Of a DNA stretch of 64,000 nucleotides, positions 37,104 to 48,366 are shown one piece after another. The position numbers and the translations under genes are program-made. Each line of letters opens with the position of its first letter. Position 1 is the stretch's first letter. Source of the stretch: Biomphalaria glabrata (taxonomy: Eukaryota; Mollusca; Gastropoda; Planorbidae); contig NC_074726.1 in assembly GCF_947242115.1 (NCBI RefSeq), positions 19,044,325-19,108,324 on the forward strand, given 5' to 3'. The notes beneath the pieces were generated by a model. That model saw only the letters and a list, made by a program, of their open reading frames with translations, ran no database searches and had not been told where the DNA came from.

Positions 37104-37485
37104 TATGAAAGGAGGCTGTAAAACTCATTCCGAACTAAAACATACAATGAACAAGGCACTGAATAAAATGAAAGGAGGCTGTAAAACTCATTCCGAACTA
37201 AAACATACAATGAACAAGGCACTGAATAAAATGAAAGGAGGCTGTAAAACTCATTCCGAACTAAAACATACAATGAACAAGGCACTGAATAAAATGAAAG
37301 GAGACTGTAAAACTCATTCCGAACTAAAACATACAATGAACAAGGCACTGAATAAAATGAAAGGAGACTAAAACTCATTCCGAACTAAAACATACAATGA
37401 ACAAGGCACTGAATAAAATGAAAGGAGACTGTAAAACTCATTCCGAACTAAAACATACAATGAACAAGGCACTGAATAAAATTTT
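37104..37485 (+). repeat. 63-bp minisatellite, about 6 copies
   Basis: The unit begins AAAGGAGGCTGTAAAACTC and includes CATTCCGAACTAAAACATAC and AACAAGGCACTGAATAAA. The period is 63 bp, i.e. 21 codons, so the first four copies form one open frame (37087-37371) repeating KGGCKTHSELKHTMNKALN. A 2-bp loss in the fifth copy ends that frame. Copies are nearly identical apart from a GGAGGC/GGAGAC change. Best read as a young minisatellite; a coding role is not excluded but has no support. Confidence 0.93.
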
Positions 37486-37739
37486 CCAGTAAACAAGTTT
37501 TCTCGTTTCAACATTAATTTAATTGACGAAATTTCACGGCTTACACTGATCACCGACAGCCTGAAAGAAATTCTGTGAAACTCTGACTCATACCCAAACC
37601 ATAATATGAGAACAAATCTGCCAATGGTATAGGGTATTCAGTGAATGGTATAGAATGCCAGGAATGAAGAATATAAATATTTGACACGAAGGACACAAAA
37701 ATAAAAATTGAAATAGGATGATATCTTGAGCTTGCATTA

Positions 37740-37945
37740 CGCACACCGGCATATGTACAATGCATGCACCACACCTAACTCCTCACTTACGCACATGTAC
37801 GCATCACACCTCTACACACCTACCCCAAATAGGCACAGATAAGCCCAACACCGAACTCCATACGCACATGTACGCACCACACCTACCCCAACTCCATACG
37901 CACATGTGAACTATACCTACACATCTCACACACTTGCAAACTACA
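37740..37945 (+). repeat. Degenerate CA-rich minisatellite
   Basis: Repeats of TACGCACATGTACGCACCAC and CACACCTACCCCAA-type words, irregularly spaced. The vocabulary is related to the longer block at 38790-39720. Confidence 0.7.
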
Positions 37946-38084
37946 ACTATTAGTTAAGTACTATTTATTTTAGTATATTTTTAAGAACTCCACATCAACC
38001 CACCCCGAATTTTTGTTCTCGTGAACTACTACGACCTAATCCTAATACTAACCCTCACACACCTTGGAATGAGAATTTTGTTTT

Positions 38085-38240
38085 TTATTTGTTGTGAAAA
38101 ACTGAGCCCGATTTGGGATTAGACGTTTGATCGAGAGACAAACAATTTAACCCCTAAGCCACACATCCATGCGAGACGTCAACGAGAAATAATATAAGAA
38201 GAGAAGGAATTTGAATCAACTTGATAATGAACAGGGAAGT
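38085..38240 (-). mobile_element. tRNA-derived SINE, second family, copy 1
   Basis: On the minus strand it reads CATGGATGTGTGGCTTAGGG-like head (here CATGGATGTGTGGCTTAGGG with small changes) followed by a B-box-like segment that is weak in this copy. It shares the head and the AGAAGAGAAGGAATTTGAATC flank with copies at 38425-38600, 39945-40140 and 43740-43930. Confidence 0.7.
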
Positions 38241-38424
38241 GATAAGCTTTCATATTTATTTAAGAAATGAAATTAACGTGTTATAAAATCAGAGATGTTC
38301 ATATTATATAACTCTGGAAATGGAATTAACTATAGATCTAAATCTAATCAGTAAATTTGCAAACAAACAAAAACTACTAGACCTATGAGTTTGATTTGCC
38401 TTAAATAAATGTGCAAAACGTTTT

Positions 38425-38600
38425 GTCGTAGTCAGTCACCGGTTCATTATGATGATTCAAAAGTCCGCCTCTTCTTATGTTTTGTTCTGTCAAATCTTTC
38501 ATGGATGTGTGGCTTAGTGGATACATCGTTTGTCCCTAATCCAGATTAGGGCAGAGTTATGTTTCATGGTTACAAATAAATAAAGATCATATTTAATACT
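38425..38600 (+). mobile_element. tRNA-derived SINE, second family, copy 2
   Basis: Plus-strand copy containing CAGTCACCGGTTCATTATGA, CTCTTCTTATGTTTTG and the head CATGGATGTGTGGCTTAGTG, ending GTTTCATGGTTACAAATAAA. It is opposite in direction to copy 1, about 200 bp away. Confidence 0.75.
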
Positions 38601-38789
38601 ACCAATAAATACAAAATATATTAAATATACGAGTCTGTGCATGCTAAAAGTAGGTTGCTAAATAGATGTTAAGTGCTTATGGGAGGGCATTGATAAGTTC
38701 AAATGTGCTCGTAGCTAGGGATTGTACAAGGTATGTGACTACATAGGATGTGCACATATGATATGCATCACACTTACCACACATCTGCG

Positions 38790-39725
38790 CATATTCGTAC
38801 CACAGATACCGCTACCAGCACACATGCACACCTACCCCCCAAATGCACGCACACCGCCACCTAACCCTAACCCTACCGCAACATCATGCACACATACCTC
38901 CACATGCACACCTACTGCAACCAGCACACATGCACACCTACGCACACATACCTCCACATGCACATATGCTCACCTACTGCAACCAGCACACATGCACACC
39001 TACGCACACATGCATACCTACCCCTACATGCAGGGCACACAGCCACCAGCACTAACGCACACATAACCCCACATGCACTCATGATCATCTAGCATACATG
39101 CACACGTACCGCCACAAGCACACAAACCCCCCACCAAATGCACGCCTACCTCCACCAGCACACATGCACACCTACTCCCACATGCACTGATGCACGCCTA
39201 CCGCACACATGCACGCACAACGCCACAAGTATACATGCACACCTACCCCCACATGCACGCCTACCGCCACCAGTACACATGCACAGATGCACGCCTACCG
39301 CACACATGCACACCTACTCCCACACCCCCACATACACGCACACCGCCACCAGTATACATGCACACCTACCCCCACATGCACAGATGCACGCACAACGCCA
39401 CAAGTATACATGCACACCTACCCCCACATGCACGCCTACCGCCACCAGTACAAATGCTCACCTACTCCCACATGCACAGATGCACGGCTACCGCACACAT
39501 GCACACCTACCGTACACATGCACACCTACTCCCACATGCACACATGCACGCCTACCGCCACCAGTACACATGCACAGATGCACGCCTACCGCACACATGC
39601 ACACATACTCCCACACCGCCACCAGTATACATGCACACCTACCCCCACCCCTGCACACATGCACGCCTACCGCCACATGCACGCACTCCGCCACCAGAAC
39701 CATTAGGTGTGCACACCTAACATAT
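38790..39725 (+). repeat. Compound CA-rich minisatellite (CACATGCACACCTACC-type words)
   Basis: About 930 bp made of recurring words such as CACATGCACACCTACTCCCA, CATGCACGCCTACCGC and CACCAGTATACATGCACACC in shuffled order. G is strongly depleted relative to C on the plus strand. It is open in all three plus frames for long stretches (His/Thr/Pro-rich), as a C/A-rich repeat lacking T-first stop codons must be. These frames are not treated as genes. Confidence 0.92.
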
Positions 39726-39944
39726 GCACCGATTGGGCTCTCGTTGTGGACATTTGGGCCGCACTTGTTCTTTTTTTTTTTTTAGTTAGTACATGCTGCT
39801 CTAAATACTATACGTAACCACATCGTTTTTGCACATCAAAGGTCTCTGATTCTGCTGGCTTCTATTCTCTTAAAATTACATATCTGGTTTATTTATTGTT
39901 TTTTTTTTTCGTTTTTTTTTTCTATATTTTATGAAGTTTATTTA

Positions 39945-40140
39945 TTTATTTATTTTATATCGTGAAAACCATGAAATTCCCCTATGTTCAAATTGGGATT
40001 CGTACCCGTGACCCTTTGATAGAGATTTCATTGCGAGACACATGATTTACCCCTAAGCCACACATCCATGAGAGAACTGACAGAAGGTAAACATAAGAAG
40101 AGATGGAATTTTGAATCTCATTGATAATGAACTGAATACC
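39945..40140 (-). mobile_element. tRNA-derived SINE, second family, copy 3
   Basis: On the minus strand: head CATGGATGTGTGGCTTAGGG, then a GTCACGGGTACGAATCCCAA-type B box, then a tail through CATGGTTTTCACGATATAAA into TAAA repeats. It is the best preserved copy in the window together with the one at 43740. Confidence 0.85.
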
Positions 40141-40478
40141 ACAAGAAAGTTTAGGCTGAATAAGTCCTCTTTATAGGTCGCAGTTCTCTTATCTTCTCTA
40201 ATCATAAGTACCTCACTAGCAGAGTGGCTAAGCCTTGGACCCAAGGAGGCGTGAGACAGGCAAAGTGCAAAATTCTTTAGAATGCCCAGAACGTCCGGGC
40301 AAGTGAGAATGCCTAGTTGTTGTATACAATGCCCAGGCAAAGTGTTAAGCGATGATTTAGAGTATTTTATTATTAATATTAATTTCTCGGAATAATATTT
40401 CTATTTCTATTCTAATCTAATCTCAGTAATTTAATCTTGTTCTTTGAAGTGTGGAATACATTTAATTATTTGTTTCAG

Positions 40479-41586
40479 ACCTCCTTGATGAGTTTGTTAT
40501 TGTCCTCCTTGGTGAGTTTGTTCTTGTCCTCCTTGGTGAGTTTGTTCTTGTCCTCCTTGGTGAGTTTGTTATTGTCCTCCTTGGTGAGTTTGTTCTTGTC
40601 CTCCCTGGTGAGTTTGTTCTTGTCCTCCTTGGTGAGTTTGTTCTTGTCCTCCTTGGTGAGTTTGTTATTGTCCTCCTTGGTGAGTTTGTTATTGTCCTCC
40701 TTGGTGAGTTTGTTCTTGTCCTCCTTGGTGAGTTTGTTCTTGTCCTTCTTGGTGAGTTTGTTCTTGTCCTCCTTAGTGAGTTTGTTCTTGTCCTCCTTGG
40801 TGAGTTTGTTCTTGTCCTCCTTGGTGAGTTTGTTATTGTCCTCCTTGGTGAGTTTGTTATTGTCCTCCTTGGTGAGTTTGTTATTGTCCTCCCTGGTGAG
40901 TTTGTTCTTGTCCTCCTTGGTGAGTTTGTTCTTGTCCTCCTTGGTGAGTTTGTTATTGTCCTCCTTGGTGAGTTTGTTATTGTCCTCCTTGGTGAGTTTG
41001 TTATTGTCCTCCCTGGTGAGTTTGTTATTGTCCTCCTTGGTGAGTTTGTTATTGTCCTCCCTGGTGAGTTTGTTATTGTCCTCCTTGGTGAGTTTGTTAT
41101 TGTCCTCCCTGGTGAGTTTATTGTTCTCCTTGGTGAGTTTGTTCTTGTCCTCCTTGGTGAGTTTGTTCTTGTCCTCCTTGGTGAGTTTGTTATTGTCCTC
41201 CTTGGTGAGTTTGTTATTGTCCTCCTTGGTGAGTTTGTTATTGTCCTCCCTGGTGAGTTTGTTATTGTCCTCCTTGGTGAGTTTGTTATTGTCCTCCTTG
41301 GTGAGTTTGTTATTGTCCTCCTTGGTGAGTTTGTTCTTGTCCTCCTTGGTGAGTTTGTTCTTGTCCTCCTTGGTGAGTTTGTTCTTGTCCTCCTTGGTGA
41401 GTTTGTTATTGTCCTCCTTGGTGAGTTTGTTATTGTCCTCCTTGGTGAGTTTGTTATTGTCCTCCCTGGTGAGTTTGTTATTGTCCTCCCTGTTGAGTTT
41501 GTTATTGTCCTCCTTGGTGAGTTTGTTATTGTCCTCCCTGGTGAGTTTGTTCTTGTCCTCCTTGGTGAGTTTGTTCTTGTCCTCCC
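40479..41586 (+). repeat. 24-bp minisatellite, about 46 copies
   Basis: The unit is TCCTCCTTGGTGAGTTTGTT plus CTTG or ATTG. The period is 24 bp, with one 21-bp unit near 41115. Two positions vary between copies: C/A after GTT, and CTTGG/CCTGG. Since 24 is a multiple of three, the array stays open on both strands. The plus strand gives SSLVSL(F/L)L repeats over 389 codons without an ATG start; the minus strand gives T(K/R)ED(K/N)NKL repeats, bounded by stops and with no start. Judged a minisatellite and not a gene. Confidence 0.95.
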
Positions 41587-41599
41587 ATGGGTTTGAACG

Positions 41600-42160
41600 T
41601 GTCTAATAAACCTCAGTGGGTCTCACGGCGTATTTCTTTATAACAACAAAGATTTATAGGAACAAAGGAAAAGATGGTGTGCAAATAAAAACGCGTAGAA
41701 ATAGAAAGTGTAGAATTTTCTTTGCTTTATCGGGCAGATTATTAAAGATATCTTTTCATTGTTATTGATTACAATATTATATTTATTTTGTATTTGTATT
41801 TAAGAAGAAATTAACAAAACTATTTCAAAACTAAGAGCAACATTAATGAGTTGAATAAATTACTTGATCCTCTTTTGCTGTTGCGTGTAGACAGTTGGAC
41901 CCGCTTAATGTTTCGACATCTTTATCATTTTTCTCTATTAAAATACGATTTGTAAATTATGAAATCCAGTTGTTTATTTGTGTTTTTTTTCACTCATGTC
42001 TGACGCAGAACTAGTCATTCTATAGAATAGGAAATGGAGAATCATTGCGTACTTTACTACATTACATTACATAACATCCTATACAATGTCTCCATTTCGC
42101 ACTTATAATATTTAGCTTGCATAAAATAGTCGTAGGTGCAACTGAAATTTTTTTAAACCT
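41600..42160. other. AT-rich stretch without recognisable features
   Basis: I see no gene, repeat family or structured element here. Confidence 0.5.
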
Positions 42161-42363
42161 ATGAGATCTGTGGTTCTCAAACTGTGGTTTGTGGACCTTA
42201 ACGGGGTCCGCAGAAAGATGAAAATTGTATTCAATTAAAATACATTCTTCGCTAAAAGCCACTTTATCCGATCGGATAATCGAACTAATAATAACTCGCT
42301 TCTCACTACTTGTCAAAACAACAATGATTGTAAACAGCTCTGTGGTAGAATTGTATTTCGCCC

Positions 42364-42509
42364 CATAAATATCAAATTGACTAAGACTTATTTTACAAAT
42401 CAATCGTAGACGTTCTTTTAATGTATCTGTTTTATCATAAATATCAAATTGACTAAGACTTATATTACAAATCAATCGTAGACGTTCTTTTAATGTATCT
42501 GTTTATCAA
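42364..42509 (+). repeat. 73-74-bp tandem duplication, two copies
   Basis: The block ATAAATATCAAATTGACTAA through AATGTATCTGTTT occurs twice in a row, differing by about one base and one T. It lies within the hAT remnant. Confidence 0.9.
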
Positions 42510-42653
42510 GCCATTCGGAGAAGAAGGCCAAACCTCATTTTAAAGTTCTGCCTATCTTTAGACTCTACGACACATCGACATCAACATGGTTACGTTGACT
42601 TATACTGAGGTAATTCGCGCTTGTTAAATTGTTTTTCGCATGTTCATCTAACA

Positions 42654-42842
42654 CAGCGGTTCTCAACCTTTTAAGCTCGGCGACCCCTTTTACAAACCCC
42701 CCACTCTGCCGCGACCCCCCCTCCCCCGCTCACACACATACAGCAATAGAAGAATATACTTTTTTCGATGATCTTTGGCGACCCCTGGCAAATCGTCAAT
42801 CGACCCCCAAGGGGATCGCGACCCACAGTTTGAGAACCCCTG
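42654..42842. mobile_element. hAT-type MITE, 189 bp, with perfect 8-bp target duplication
   Basis: The left terminus CAGCGGTTCTCAACC and the right terminus GGTTCTCAAACTGTGGG (read inward from CAG on the opposite strand) are inverted repeats. The element is flanked by ATCTAACA at 42646-42653 and again at 42843-42850, the 8-bp duplication hAT transposases make. The interior is C-rich and has no frame. Confidence 0.92.
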
Positions 42843-43739
42843 ATCTAACAGAATATGGATAAATGTTTGAAGCGTGAGAAGAGCAAGAAGGTGGTGGAAC
42901 TAATGGCAAAGAATTGAGACAAGATGTTGCAAGAGAGGCCGTACTATGTAAGACAAAATTATGTAAATATGTTCCTGAATATTTACTACTCCAATTTATA
43001 CTGAACAAATGCAACAGCGATAAGCCACAGTGTGTCAGATGTTTGAATGTGTCATTTGTTTGTGTTATGGAACAAAAGCTAGAAACCTTCTAAACTAAAA
43101 CGTCATCTTGTAACAAATCATAATGAACTGAAAGAAAAACTAGCTGATTTCCTCAAACGTCGAGAAGTAGTGCATGCAAATCAAATCAAATTATTAGCAA
43201 TGTGACAAAAGAAAATGCAAATGCTATTAAGGCTCCACATAGACCTAGTATGGCAATGCGAACAGCGCAGAGCAAAAAGTAGCGGCTTTAGAAATATATG
43301 ATTTGGAGGTCCTCTAAAATCGCATGGCTTGTAATTGTAAAGGTGTCCCCGAACTGAAAAAGCTTGAGAACCTCTGTAATAGATGGGCTAATTATACCAT
43401 GCGTTGAGTGTGCAGATTGATTTTAAATATCTTGTTAGTTTGTTGTTGTTATAACAGTAATAATTAGTTTTACAAGCTCGAGCATTTAGTCTAGGTCACA
43501 GACCTATATATATATATGGATTTCGCCTACACTAATAATATAAGTAGGTTTGTTGTCTAGGCCTAAAAGTTTCGGGCGCCATATTGACATTTTCTCCCCA
43601 GTATTATGCCATCTTGTAGAATCTCGTTTTTTTTTTTCTTTTTGTTTTGTTCTTTAATTCTATTTTGCAATTGCCATAGTATTGTAAACTAGGAACATAA
43701 AAAAAAAAAACACACGTTTTAAATTAATGTAAAAACTTT

Positions 43740-43930
43740 CTTGTAATCAGTCACCAGTTCAATTTCGAAGTCCATCTCTTCATATGTTGTTGTTTTGTCA
43801 TTTCTCACATGGATGTGTGGCTTAGGGGTTAAGACGTTTGTCTCGCAATCAAACCACAATCTAGGGGTCACGGGTACGAATCTCAGCAGTAATGTTTCAT
43901 GATTTCCACAATATAAAATAAATCTCTCTA
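43740..43930 (+). mobile_element. tRNA-derived SINE, second family, copy 4
   Basis: AATCAGTCACCAGTTCAATT, CATCTCTTCATATGTTG, then the head CATGGATGTGTGGCTTAGGG, the B-box-like GGTCACGGGTACGAATCTC, and a tail through TTTCATGATTTCCAC into an A-rich end (AAAATAAATC). Confidence 0.85.
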
Positions 43931-44079
43931 GGGTTAGTACGAGATCAGATTTAATCAGTTATATGATATGAATATGGGCAAATGGTAGAATAGAATTAGA
44001 ATTAGATCATGATACAGTTAGATTACATGGATCACAAATATGTCAGTAACATGTGGTGGGAAATGTAGATAAATGTTGG

Positions 44080-44930
44080 GTAATTGGTATGTACATGTAA
44101 TATTAGGGTAGGTGGTGCACATGATAGTGTATGCAGGTGGTGCACATGATACAGGATATGTAAAAACTGATGATATGTAAATGGTGCATGTAGGGGTAAA
44201 GCAAATGCGGTTGGTGCATGTGTGTTGCATATGTGGTGCACCTGCATAGTGTATGGTAGGGTAGGTGCATGCACATGCATGATATGTATATGGTGCATAT
44301 GATGATACATGATATGTAAATGGTGTTTATGGCAGGGTAGTTGCATAGATATAGTGTATGCAAGTGGTGCATATGGTGATACATGATATGTAAATGGTGT
44401 GCATGGCAGGGTAGGTGCATACATATAGTGTAAGCAAGTGATGTATGATATGTAAATGGTGCATGTGCATATGGCAGGGTAGGTGCATGCATAATGTATG
44501 CGGGTGGTGTGCATGATATGTAAATGGTGCATGCATAATGTATGCAGGTGGTGTGCATGATATGTAAATGGTGCATGTGCATATGGCGGGGTAGGTGCAT
44601 GCATAATGTATGCAGGTGGTGTGCATGATATGTAAATGGTGCATGTGCATATGGCGGGGTAGGTGCATGCATATAGTGTATGCAGGTGGTGTGCATGATA
44701 TGTAAATGGTGCATGTGTATATGGCGGGGTAGGTGCATGCATATAGTGTATGCAGGTGGTGTGCATGATATGTAAATGGTGCATGTGTATATGGCGGGGT
44801 AGGTGCATGCATATAGTGTATGCAGGTGGTGTGCATGATATGTAAATGGTGCATGTGTATATGGCGGGGTAGTTGCATACATATAGTGGTTGCATATGGT
44901 GATGCATGATATGTAATGCTGATGGGGAGG
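44080..44930 (+). repeat. 72-bp minisatellite (GT-rich), degenerate at its left end
   Basis: At 44600-44880 the unit is 72 bp: TGTATGCAGGTGGTGTGCAT, GATATGTAAATGGTGCATGT, then a GGCGGGGTAGGTGCATGCAT segment. To the left, units become shorter and more varied. Because 72 is a multiple of three, all three minus-strand frames stay open for 200-300 codons (His/Cys/Pro/Tyr-rich). These are treated as repeat artefacts. Its minus strand shares the CATGCACACC and GCACCTACCCC words with the block at 38790-39725. Confidence 0.92.
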
Positions 44931-44939
44931 GGGGTGACA

Positions 44940-46200
44940 CCCTGAGCTAACTGCACTCCTCATTAATCTTCATTCTCAAAGACAAGCCTTATTGGTGTAT
45001 ATTATATGGAGCTAAATGCAAAGTTAATAAAAAAAATTTGAAATCACATAACATTTAAAGTTTGGTTAGATACCCTTAAAAAACATCACTTTGAAAAAAA
45101 TCATAGAAAAACAACTTTGCACTTAAATAATGTTTATTACTATTATATGTGTAGGTGCTTGTGTGGTGTTTTTTTTTATCTCCTGTGAAGTGCTTTCCCA
45201 GGTGCCAGATAGGAAAATGCCCTAAAGATATTTTGGGTAGCAAGAAAATAAAATACCCAGTGTGAACCACAATCAACTTGCAGCTTTGCAGGTAGTGGTG
45301 GGATCCACAAAGAATAAGAAACTTTACCAAAAAATAAAGGCAGTTATCCAGACAGTTGAAAGGAGCATCCTTCCCAGATGGTTGTGTGCAGGGCTAACTA
45401 TCCATTCAAATAAAAAAATGTTACAACAGCTAAAGCACATATGCTTGAAAAGGATCTACTATGACTACAACAACACAGAATCAGCACATATGAGCATTAG
45501 AAAATGATGTATGTATGAAAAGGATCTACAACAACACATAATCAGAGTTTGGGCATGGAGACAAAAAGCTCAAAAGAGATCTGAATGGAAAACTGTGTGT
45601 TAAATAAGGGCAACACTGGGATGAATGCAAAGATGGATCATTTATGTATCTAGTTACAGATATCTAGATCTAGAGCCTTGAGCTACTACACCAAGTCAGT
45701 AGTCTAAATCTATAATTAGATGTACTTTGATCTAGACTCAATAGTAATTCTAAATCTAAGTCAGTTACACATCTGGTCACATCTAGATCTAGAATCTAGA
45801 CAAGAATTAGAAATCGAGATTTAGATCTATATCTAAATTCTAAACATAAAACTAATAATAATCTAGATCTTAATTCTAAATCTAGACTCAACTTGTAAAT
45901 TATTATTCCTGACATCGTAAAACATCTCTAGTTCTATATCCAGTCTAGATGAATTAGAACTAATCAATCAATAATTCCCAATCAGTATGAAGATTTCATA
46001 TATAAACTGACACATTTAAAGTAAAGGAACTCTGCTTTATTTAGATCAGTAATAACTAATAAACATTTAAATCCTCGCGCGTCAGTGCGAACAAAAAAAA
46101 AAAAAAAAAGTATAGGCCTATATATACTATCTCGTGGCAGATCTAATAAGAATAGTCCATTTACGGGCATTGACGCCCTGATCTATATACATGAATAGCA
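44940..46200. other. AT-rich stretch; short unknown ORF and a CTAGAT-rich tract
   Basis: At 45262-45507 an 81-codon plus frame (MNHNQLAALQVVVGSTKNKK and onward) is not recognised and may be a transposon relic. The block ATGAAAAGGATCTAC recurs about 60 bp apart at 45450 and 45516. From 45655 to 45960 the words CTAGATCT and TCTAGA are frequent. Nothing else is supported. Confidence 0.5.
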
Positions 46201-48150
46201 AGAACTATTTCTTTTTTTTTTTTTTAATTTAATTTTCTTTTTTAGAAGGGGAAATACTTGTATGCAACTCTAGATTTTGTTCATTACATGGAGTTAGGGT
46301 TTTGAAAAAAATTGCCCACCCCCATCAAAAGTTCTGGATTGGCTAGGGGTCATAATGTGACCTATATAACCATATTAAGAAAAAATTACACAAAACATAC
46401 AATCTGACCAATTTAGATGACTTAGAAAGTCTAATCTAGAATATTTTAGAATAGTGATCTAATAATGAACAATAAAGTGTGAATAAGCATATATAACAAA
46501 TAAAATTTTAACCAGTGATGCATGCCAATTTCATGGGTCCTAGTGTCTGTATCTTATATTCATGATTTTGAGCAGCACTGAATGGGATCGAGTTGATAAT
46601 TATTAAATCCAAAATTTTAATGCTACCTACTATGTATCACTCTTTTTCTTTTGAAGGTATTACCTTTAATATAGGGATTCATCCTTAATTAAAAATAAAA
46701 GGGAGCTGTGCGTTGTATTTCGCATCTGTAAGCATATAATAAGCTTTGCATAATTTGTTTTTGCACTGCTGTTTTACATTTTTAATACGTGATTGAGATA
46801 GCTATAACATCAACTGAAAATGCTAAATCAAATTATTTTTCATCAATTAAAAGTGCTCTTTCCTTGGGTATCTCATCTATCTTCTCAAGAAAATCATGTC
46901 AGATATTTTCTAGTTTCCAAATTCTTCTTTCTTTTAGATTCTATATAAGTCTATTTCAAATTTATGTTTTCAAATGTCTGCTAAGATCGCAATAAAAAAA
47001 AGTCCTTTACCACATTTCAATACACTGATGCTTTCTATCACTTTCTGCTTTTCTTTTGTTCACGTTCTTGCTAACAATAACAAAGCCTATTAGTATTAAA
47101 ACCATGTGGGTCAATTTGCGCTTCATAGTTGATAATGAGTTAAAATTCAGCATTTCAATAAATTCTCATTGTAACTCGTTTTCTGCCTATGATATTTGTC
47201 CGTTGTAGTATTCTTAAGCATTCTGCAGTGTCACCACTCAAAATGTTCTCTTTACTATATATAAGGTCTACAAGCTCAAACCTTGCTTTCACCTCTTATT
47301 TTATTTTTCAAAGGTAACACAACTGCTCCTAAAGTCTTAATGAAGTGATTAGTGTAAGACTTGAATGACTTTGTTTAAGTCTTATAATTGATGTAATTGG
47401 TTATAAAAAAAATAATCAGCAAAAGTAAAATGGTTTAAAATATTGTGATGTCGGATTTTCACTTTCTTTTCTAGTTTACGAGATCTAAACGGGACGGACG
47501 GACAGACGGACAGACATTTCACACAAAACTAATAGCGTCTTTTCCCCTTTCGGTGGCCGCTAAAAATCAGTAGCGTAATAGTTTTCTACTACCTACTCAT
47601 AAAAAATGATCAACTACCAATCAAATAATATTTCTACTAATATCAGACCTACTAATAGTATGCCTATACGAAAGTTATAAAATCATAGCGCTGCGTGTTA
47701 TAGGCCTATATATATATGGGATGCTTGAAACCGGCCAATTAAATTATAATAAAAATGGGAAAGAAATGATCTAATAAAAGACAAACAAAAAAAAAGATGT
47801 TTAAAGATAAACAATAATTTTAATGAAAAAAAGTTTATTCACAGTCAACACATAGGCCTACTTTGCTACTTACTTAGATCTAGGCCTAATATCGGTTCAT
47901 AACACATATTCTACTTAGATACTAATACTACGTTTTTCTAAGATATTAGATATTATAGCAACTGATTAAACAAAAATATGGATACAAAACTATATTTATT
48001 GTGTGAGCTTGCGCTCCCAGAGCTATTTTTATATGTATTTTTTAAATTAATTCTATAGGCTAGAGCTATTTTTTTATATATATCTTATTTTTATAGGTTA
48101 GTGTCAGATTTTATAATTGTACTTCCGCATATTTTTATATAGGTTAATGA
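46201..48150. other. AT-rich intergenic DNA with one interspersed-repeat-like block
   Basis: Around 47445-47570 a GGACGGACGGACAGACGGAC microsatellite is followed by CATTTCACACAAAACTAATA and CCTTTCGGTGGCCGCTAAAA. I take this as the end of an interspersed repeat, but the family is unknown to me. The rest shows only simple AT-rich tracts. Confidence 0.45.
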
Positions 48151-48366
48151 GGGATAGTATAAAAAAAGTGATGCACATGCTGTCTTAAAACAGTTGAGTG
48201 TACAATTGACCAAATGGTCTGTACAGTATCTCTGTCTGGGTGACAGCCGAGGATCTTTGTGGTCTGTCGTGTAATTATTTTATTATTCTGTACCTGGGAC
48301 GGCCTGCTATTGTTACTGCTGAAATACATGCTGCTGTGTTATTGCTGCTTTAAGCTGCTATTACTC

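Larger units (their letters stand above)
42166..43376 (+). mobile_element. Decayed hAT DNA transposon with BED-finger relic
   Basis: The left end reads TGGTTCTCAAACTGTGG and the right end ends AAAAGCTTGAGAACCTCTG, an imperfect inverted pair of the hAT type. Inside, about 43020-43190 keeps the BED zinc finger end of a ZBED/SCAND3-like transposase (KPSKLKRHLVTNHNELKEKL and DFLKRREVV), preceded by MDKCLKREKSKKVVEL near 42853. Several stops and frame shifts interrupt it and the catalytic core is missing, so it is a non-functional remnant. No clear 8-bp target duplication remains. A hAT MITE (42654-42842) is nested in it. Confidence 0.7.

Noticed and set aside
37103-37553. Minus-strand frames repeating SFYSVPCSLYVLVRNEFYSL
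   Set aside because: Mirror of the 63-bp minisatellite with no independent support.
38866-38878. CTAACCCTAACCCTA telomere-like motif (and GGGTTAGGGTTT near 48587)
   Set aside because: Only about two repeats each; molluscan telomeres use long TTAGGG arrays, so this is chance.
39138-39785. Long His/Thr/Pro-rich frames (up to 215 codons) in all three plus frames
   Set aside because: All frames of a C/A-rich repeat lack stops; simultaneous openness is a composition artefact.
40205-40270. tRNA-like block AGCAGAGTGGCTAAGCCTTG
   Set aside because: An A-box-like word is present, but no B box or cloverleaf could be made; not called as tRNA.
44032-44963. Frames of 209-302 codons on the minus strand
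   Set aside because: Produced by the 72-bp repeat with a period divisible by three; they overlap in all three frames.
45262-45507. 81-codon plus-strand frame as a gene
   Set aside because: No family is recognised, there are no splice signals that fit, and it overlaps a minus frame; left as unknown.
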